From contig NZ_VMNX01000052.1 of the NCBI RefSeq assembly GCF_009377235.1, positions 1-45,556 of the forward strand: DNA of 45,556 bases. The letters run 5' to 3'. Positions within the stretch are counted from its first letter, which is position 1. Every line of letters starts with the position of its first letter. The translations under genes were made by a program, and so were the position numbers. Source of the DNA: Streptomyces acidicola (lineage in GTDB: Bacteria > Actinomycetota > Actinomycetes > Streptomycetales > Streptomycetaceae). The notes beneath the pieces are model-generated. The model searched no databases. It worked only from the letters and a program-made list of their open reading frames with translations, and was not told the origin of the DNA. Of this stretch, positions 41,857-45,556 are shown in pieces.

Positions 41857-42505
41857 GTCCACGCGGCGCCACCTCGGGCGACGGTTGATCCAGCTGTACG
41901 CAGGTCTCGTGCTGTACGGCGCGTCCGTGGCACTTCTGGTGAAGGCGGACCTGGGCCTGGCGCCCTGGATCGTGCTGGACCAGGGGCTGTCCGAACTCAC
42001 CGGGCTGTCGATCGGCACGATCGTGATCGTCATGGGCGCGGTGGTGCTGCTCCTGTGGATCCCACTGCGCCAGCGGCCGGGGCTCGGCACGATCTCCAAC
42101 TTCCTCCTGGTCGGCCTCGCGCTGGACGGCACTCTCGCGGCGATGCCCGACGCGCACACCCTGACCGCACGGGTTCCTCTGCTCGCGGGCGGCATCCTCC
42201 TGAACGGTGTGGCGACCGGTCTCTACATCGCGGCACGCTTCGGGCCCGGCCCGCGTGACGGTCTGATGACGGGTCTGCACCAGCGCACCGGCCGCTCGAT
42301 CCGTCTGATCCGTACGGCGATCGAGGCGGCGGTCCTCGTGACCGGCTTCGCCCTCGGAGGCACGGTCGGCGTCGGCACGATCCTCTACGCGCTGTCCATC
42401 GGCCCGCTGTCCCAGCTGTTCCTGCGGGTGTTCGCCGTCCCCACGGCATCCGGCAGCACGGTCGTTGCCGCCGGTCCATCCGCGCGAGCGATACTTCCCA
42501 GGTGA
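41825..42505 (+). CDS. YczE/YyaS/YitT-type membrane protein
   Basis: This roughly 226-aa membrane protein has five to six predicted TM segments, with LIQLYAGLVLYGASVALLVKADLGLAPWIVLDQGLSE near the start and GTISNFLLVGLALDGTLAAMP after, the YczE pattern. YczE proteins are linked by gene neighbourhood to MocR regulators and are suspected transporters. The TTG at 41825 is chosen because AGGGGGGAA lies just upstream; an ATG at 41786 has no such site, and the second TTG at 41843 is also possible because of the duplication. Its stop overlaps the GTG of the next gene (GTGA). Confidence 0.85.
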   Translation: MSNDHVLSNDPSTRRHLGRRLIQLYAGLVLYGASVALLVKADLGLAPWIVLDQGLSELTGLSIGTIVIVMGAVVLLLWIPLRQRPGLGTISNFLLVGLALDGTLAAMPDAHTLTARVPLLAGGILLNGVATGLYIAARFGPGPRDGLMTGLHQRTGRSIRLIRTAIEAAVLVTGFALGGTVGVGTILYALSIGPLSQLFLRVFAVPTASGSTVVAAGPSARAILPR

Positions 42506-43269
42506 ACACGCCGACACGCCACCCGTACCTCGACCATCCCGGCCCCATAGCGTTCGCCCACCGGGGCGGGGCGGCGGACGGGCTGGAGAACACCGTGGCC
42601 CAGTTCCGGCGCGCGGTCGAGGCGGGCTACCGGTACATCGAGACCGATGTGCACGCCACGGCCGACGGGCAACTCGTCGCCTTCCATGACGCGACCCTGG
42701 ACCGGGTGACCGACGGCGCCGGCCGGATCGCGGACCTGCCCTGGCAGGACGTGCGCCACGCGCGCGTGTCGGGCGTCGAACCGGTGCCCCTCTTCGAGGA
42801 GCTGCTCGAAACGTTCCCCGAGGTGCGCTGGAACGTCGACATGAAGGCGGAGCCGACCCTCGGTCCCCTGCTGGACCTCATCGCCCGCACCGGCGCCTGG
42901 GACCGCGTCTGTGTCGGCTCGTTCTCCGAGGCGCGCGTCGCCCGCGCCCAGCGCCTGGCCGGCCCTCGCCTGGCCACCTCGTACGGCACCCGGGGCGTCC
43001 TCGGGCTCCGGCTGCGCTCCTGGGGCTTGCCGGCCACCCTGCGCCCCTCGGCGGTGGCCGCGCAGGTGCCCGAGTCCCAGTCGGGCATCCCCGTGGTCGA
43101 CCGTCGGTTCGTGCGCGCCGCCCACGCACGCGGACTTCACGTCCATGTGTGGACCGTGAACGAACCGCACAGCATGCACCGGCTCCTTGACCTCGGCGTG
43201 GATGGCATCATGACCGATCACATCGACACGCTGCGCAAGGTCCTTCAGGACCGGGGGGTCTGGGTCTGA
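42502..43269 (+). CDS. Glycerophosphodiester phosphodiesterase
   Basis: This 255-aa protein has the GDPD signature: FAHRGGAADGLENT with the catalytic His, YIETDVHATADGQLVAFHD with metal-binding Glu/Asp and the second His, then WNVDMKAE and the C-terminal VHVWTVNEPHSM. It hydrolyses glycerophosphodiesters to glycerol-3-phosphate and an alcohol such as choline. No signal peptide is visible, so it is cytosolic. Its GTG overlaps the yczE stop by 4 bp. Free choline from glycerophosphocholine could feed the choline cluster elsewhere in the window, but that link is inference. Confidence 0.93.
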   Translation: MNTPTRHPYLDHPGPIAFAHRGGAADGLENTVAQFRRAVEAGYRYIETDVHATADGQLVAFHDATLDRVTDGAGRIADLPWQDVRHARVSGVEPVPLFEELLETFPEVRWNVDMKAEPTLGPLLDLIARTGAWDRVCVGSFSEARVARAQRLAGPRLATSYGTRGVLGLRLRSWGLPATLRPSAVAAQVPESQSGIPVVDRRFVRAAHARGLHVHVWTVNEPHSMHRLLDLGVDGIMTDHIDTLRKVLQDRGVWV

Positions 43270-43309
43270 GCCCTCGCGCGGCCCGTTCACGGGGAAGCGA
43301 GAGACACGG

Positions 43310-44656
43310 GTGGGCACCGACACCGTGCGGACGGACGCGGCCGACGAGGCCGCCGGGCGGCGGCGTGAACAGCGCGGCTGGTACTTCTACGACTGGGCGT
43401 GCTCTGTCTATTCGACGAGCGTCCTGACCGTGTTCCTGGGCCCCTACCTCACCGCGATCGCCGAGTCGGCCGCAGACACGGAAGGCTATGTCCACCCACT
43501 GGGCATCCCGGTGCGCGCGGGCTCCTTCTTCGCGTACTCGGTGTCCCTGTCGGTGATCCTGGCCGTCCTGGTCATGCCCCTGGCGGGCGCGGCCGCCGAC
43601 CGTACGGGCCGCAAGAAACCACTGCTCGCGGCAGCCGCGTACGTGGGAGCCGCGGCGACGGCAGGCATGTTCTTCCTGGACGGGGACCGCTACCTTCTCG
43701 GCGGCCTCCTGCTCGTCATCGCGAACGCCGCACAGTCGGTCGCGATGATGCTGTACAACTCCTACCTGCCACAGATCGCACCGCCCGAGGAGCGCGACGC
43801 GGTGTCGTCCCGGGGCTGGGCCTTCGGCTATGCGGCAGGCGCCCTGGTCCTGGTGCTGAACCTGGTGCTGTTCACCGCCCATGACACCTTCGGCGTCTCG
43901 GAGAGCATGGCGGTGCGCATCTGCCTCGCCTCGGCCGGCCTGTGGTGGGGCGCCTTCACCCTCGTACCGCTGCGCAGGCTGCGCGACCGCCGGGCTCCGG
44001 AGACCAGGGCCACGGTCCCCGGCCTGCGTCAACTCGTCGCCACCGTACGGGACATGCGCCGCCATCCCCTGACGCTCGGATTCCTCCTCGCCTACCTCGT
44101 CTACAACGACGGCATCCAGACGGTGATCTCCCAGGCATCGGTGTACGGCTCCGAGGAGCTGGGCCTCGGGCAGTCGACGCTCATCGGGGCGGTGCTGCTG
44201 GTCCAGATACTCGCGGTGGCGGGTGCTCTCGGCATGGGCCGGCTGGCGCGGAGGTACGGCGCGAAGCGCACGATCCTGGGCTCGCTGGTGGCCTGGACGC
44301 TGACGCTGGCAGCCGGATACTTCCTTCCGGCGGGAGCACCGGTCTGGTTCTTCGTCCTGGCGTCCGGGATCGGGCTCGTCCTCGGCGGCAGCCAGGCCCT
44401 CTCCCGCTCACTCTTCTCCCATCTCGTCCCGCCCGGGAAAGAGGCCGAGTACTTCTCGGCGTACGAGATGAGCGACCGGGGCATGAGCTGGCTGGGACCG
44501 CTGCTGTTCGGTCTGACCTACCAACTGACCGGAAGTTATCGTGACGCGATCATCTCGCTCGTGGCCTTCTTCGTCCTGGGATTCGCCCTGCTCGCACGGG
44601 TTCCGGTGCGGCAGGCGATCACCGAGGCGGGCAATCCCGCGCCGGAGCGGATTTAG
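43310..44656 (+). CDS. MFS transporter, UMF1/Atg22-like family
   Basis: This 448-aa membrane protein has 12 predicted TM segments. The N-terminus WYFYDWACSVYSTSVLTVFLGPYL is the UMF1-family hallmark, followed by the MFS motif AAADRTGRKKPLLA and NSYLPQIAPPEERDAVSSRGWAFGY. In the second half GGSQALSRSLFSHLVPPGKEAEYF is also characteristic. The family is related to vacuolar amino acid effluxers; the substrate here is unknown. The GTG at 43310 is the best visible start, with a GGGGAAG stretch 12 bp before it. It lies 40 bp after the phosphodiesterase gene. Confidence 0.9.
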   Translation: MGTDTVRTDAADEAAGRRREQRGWYFYDWACSVYSTSVLTVFLGPYLTAIAESAADTEGYVHPLGIPVRAGSFFAYSVSLSVILAVLVMPLAGAAADRTGRKKPLLAAAAYVGAAATAGMFFLDGDRYLLGGLLLVIANAAQSVAMMLYNSYLPQIAPPEERDAVSSRGWAFGYAAGALVLVLNLVLFTAHDTFGVSESMAVRICLASAGLWWGAFTLVPLRRLRDRRAPETRATVPGLRQLVATVRDMRRHPLTLGFLLAYLVYNDGIQTVISQASVYGSEELGLGQSTLIGAVLLVQILAVAGALGMGRLARRYGAKRTILGSLVAWTLTLAAGYFLPAGAPVWFFVLASGIGLVLGGSQALSRSLFSHLVPPGKEAEYFSAYEMSDRGMSWLGPLLFGLTYQLTGSYRDAIISLVAFFVLGFALLARVPVRQAITEAGNPAPERI

Positions 44657-44740
44657 CACCCGGAGCGAAAGGGCTGTAGTGTACGCGTTTGGCCTGCCAG
44701 GCGTACCGTTACTGCGCGTCAAAGATGCCGAAACGCTAGG

Positions 44741-44760
44741 TGACATCTGCTGTCAGATGT
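44741..44760. promoter_or_regulatory. Nested inverted repeat upstream of rbpA
   Basis: ACATCTG (44743-44749) and CAGATGT (44754-44760) are perfect inverted copies around CTGT. A second pair, TGACA (44741-44745) and TGTCA (44751-44755), is nested with a different centre. It could be an operator for a dimeric regulator or a small hairpin in a longer rbpA transcript. Confidence 0.45.
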
Positions 44761-44835
44761 GACAAACCGGGCGCCGGTGGGTACAACAAGGGCGGCTACG
44801 ACGGCGACGCATGACCCGGAACGGGATACGGAACG

Positions 44836-44862
44836 GGAATCTTTACCGCCGACCGGACGTTG
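44836..44862 (+). promoter_or_regulatory. SigR-type promoter of rbpA
   Basis: GGAAT at 44836-44840, an 18-bp spacer and GTTG at 44859-44862 match the SigR consensus GGAAT-N18-GTT. In S. coelicolor rbpA is a known member of the thiol-oxidative-stress SigR regulon, so both element and context agree. The rbpA start lies about 60 bp downstream. Confidence 0.85.
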
Positions 44863-44922
44863 ACCGGATGACGACGACAGCGACACCTGTCCTGTGGGCG
44901 ACAAGCCCGGGAGGCACGATTC

Positions 44923-45297
44923 ATGAGTGAGCGAGCTCTTCGCGGCACGCGCCTCGTGGTGACCAGCTACGAGACGGACCGCGGCATCGACCTGGCCCCG
45001 CGCCAGGCCGTGGAGTACGCATGCGAGAAGGGGCACCGATTCGAGATGCCCTTCTCGGTCGAGGCGGAGATCCCGCCGGAGTGGGAGTGCAAGGTCTGCG
45101 GGGCCCAGGCACTCCTGGTGGACGGCGACGGCCCTGAGGAAAAGAAGGCCAAGCCCGCGCGTACGCACTGGGACATGCTGATGGAGCGGCGTACCCGCGA
45201 GGAACTCGAAGAGGTCCTTGAGGAGCGCTTGGCCGTTCTCCGCTCCGGTGCGATGAATATCGCGGTACATCCGAGGGACAGCCGCAAGTCCGCGTAG
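44923..45297 (+). CDS. rbpA: RNA polymerase-binding protein RbpA
   Basis: This 124-aa protein matches RbpA over its full length: MSERALRGTRLVVTSYETDRGIDLAPRQ, the zinc site C34, H38, C56, C59 (EYACEKGHRF, WECKVCG) and the sigma-interacting C-terminal part THWDMLMERRTREELEEVLEERLA. RbpA binds RNA polymerase and principal sigma factors and stimulates transcription, and it is linked to rifampicin tolerance. GGGAGG precedes the ATG. A SigR promoter lies upstream and a strong hairpin terminator downstream. Confidence 0.98.
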   Translation: MSERALRGTRLVVTSYETDRGIDLAPRQAVEYACEKGHRFEMPFSVEAEIPPEWECKVCGAQALLVDGDGPEEKKAKPARTHWDMLMERRTREELEEVLEERLAVLRSGAMNIAVHPRDSRKSA

Positions 45298-45333
45298 TCC
45301 CTGCGGGGGTTGGGCGGCATACACAGCGCAACC

Positions 45334-45379
45334 GAAGACCGCGGGCACCGTACATGTCGTACGGTGCCTCGCGGTCTTC
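45334..45379 (+). terminator. Strong terminator hairpin after rbpA
   Basis: GAAGACCGCG and GGCACCGTAC (45334-45353) pair with GTACGGTGCC and CGCGGTCTTC (45359-45379), giving about 20 bp of stem with a single bulged T at 45369 and a 5-nt loop. It lies 37 bp after the rbpA stop. Confidence 0.85.
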
Positions 45380-45556
45380 GTCATGTGCGGCTTCGTCTAC
45401 GGAGCCCAAGACTCCCCCGGCCAAGGCTTACGGAGCACGGACCTCGCGCCGCATCGCGGCGCCATCCAGGCCATGGGGCGGTCCCGCACTCTCGGTCCCA
45501 GAACAGCGCACCCTCCCCCGCCGGCCCGGGGTCGAAGGGGCGGAGCCCCTGGGGGA
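45380..45556. other. Window end: possible C-terminus of a minus-strand gene
   Basis: A minus-strand frame ends with MRREVRAP and TAA near 45430 and is open to the window edge, but its upstream part covers a hairpin AGGGGC-GGA-GCCCCT (45536-45550), a motif common in Streptomyces intergenic DNA. I therefore do not call a gene. Confidence 0.25.

Larger units (their letters stand above)
44657..44922. other. rbpA upstream region
   Basis: This 266-bp region has an inverted repeat GTACGC/GCGTAC at 44681-44706, possibly the terminator of the transporter gene. It also has a perfect hairpin-type repeat at 44741-44760 and a SigR-like promoter at 44836-44862. No gene was seen in it. Confidence 0.55.

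Noticed and set aside
45380..45556. Minus-strand coding sequence running off the right edge
   Set aside because: The frame includes a typical intergenic hairpin and low-complexity sequence, and no family could be recognised.
1..45556. tRNA, rRNA, CRISPR arrays, insertion sequences, att sites
   Set aside because: I looked for cloverleaf-like segments, regularly spaced repeats, transposase or integrase motifs and terminal inverted repeats and saw none that held up.

Overview
The window looks like a chromosomal segment of a Streptomyces species. The DNA is very GC-rich with strong third-position GC, many genes use GTG starts and 4-bp ATGA/GTGA overlaps, and there are actinobacterial markers: RbpA with a SigR-type promoter, a conservon-type histidine kinase/roadblock/DUF742 operon, and a mycothiol-dependent formaldehyde dehydrogenase. 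I see no tRNA, rRNA, CRISPR array, insertion sequence or replication origin.

Layout. (1) 1-6480: on the minus strand, the N-terminal 600 codons of a 5-oxoprolinase/hydantoinase A protein cut by the window edge, preceded by cvnC, cvnB and cvnA without a cvnD GTPase; a small two-TM membrane protein is divergent. (2) 6536-19667: a choline/glycine-betaine catabolic island around an IclR regulator. A ferredoxin reductase and a Rieske ferredoxin run leftward. Running rightward are IclR, mycothiol-formaldehyde dehydrogenase, a gutted metallo-beta-lactamase-fold hydrolase, a dimethylglycine-dehydrogenase-like protein, a monomeric sarcosine oxidase, a Rieske oxygenase of the glycine-betaine demethylase type, a wrecked betaine aldehyde dehydrogenase, an APC permease and a choline oxidase. 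The implied route is choline -> glycine betaine -> dimethylglycine -> sarcosine -> glycine, with released formaldehyde handled by the mycothiol enzyme. Two matching direct-repeat sites downstream of the iclR and dehydrogenase promoters look like the regulator's operators.

(3) 19680-26965: a three-gene minus-strand operon encoding a 1556-aa SMC/MukB-like ATPase, a small MukE/JetB-position protein and a MukF/kleisin-like protein. It resembles Wadjet/MksBEF systems but has no JetD/MksG nuclease gene beside it, and the ATPase has Asn where the Walker B glutamate is expected. This is the best candidate here for an undescribed system. (4) 27110-32511: a GntR regulator and a divergent operon of MFS transporter, DUF1445 protein, PxpA, PxpB and PxpC for 5-oxoproline uptake and hydrolysis, with a perfect palindrome between the promoter hexamers. 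(5) 32529-35682: a minus-strand operon of two GT4 glycosyltransferases and an SGNH hydrolase, joined by 4-bp overlaps.

(6) 35891-45297: a set that looks like core Streptomyces chromosome: a HEAT-repeat-like protein, an ankyrin protein, a 64-aa membrane peptide followed by a membrane-anchored P-loop ATPase reminiscent of Spd/Tra modules of Streptomyces mobile elements, a MocR regulator divergent from a YczE membrane protein, a glycerophosphodiester phosphodiesterase, a UMF1-type MFS protein and rbpA with a strong terminator. Family assignments are from reading the translations; no database search was run.
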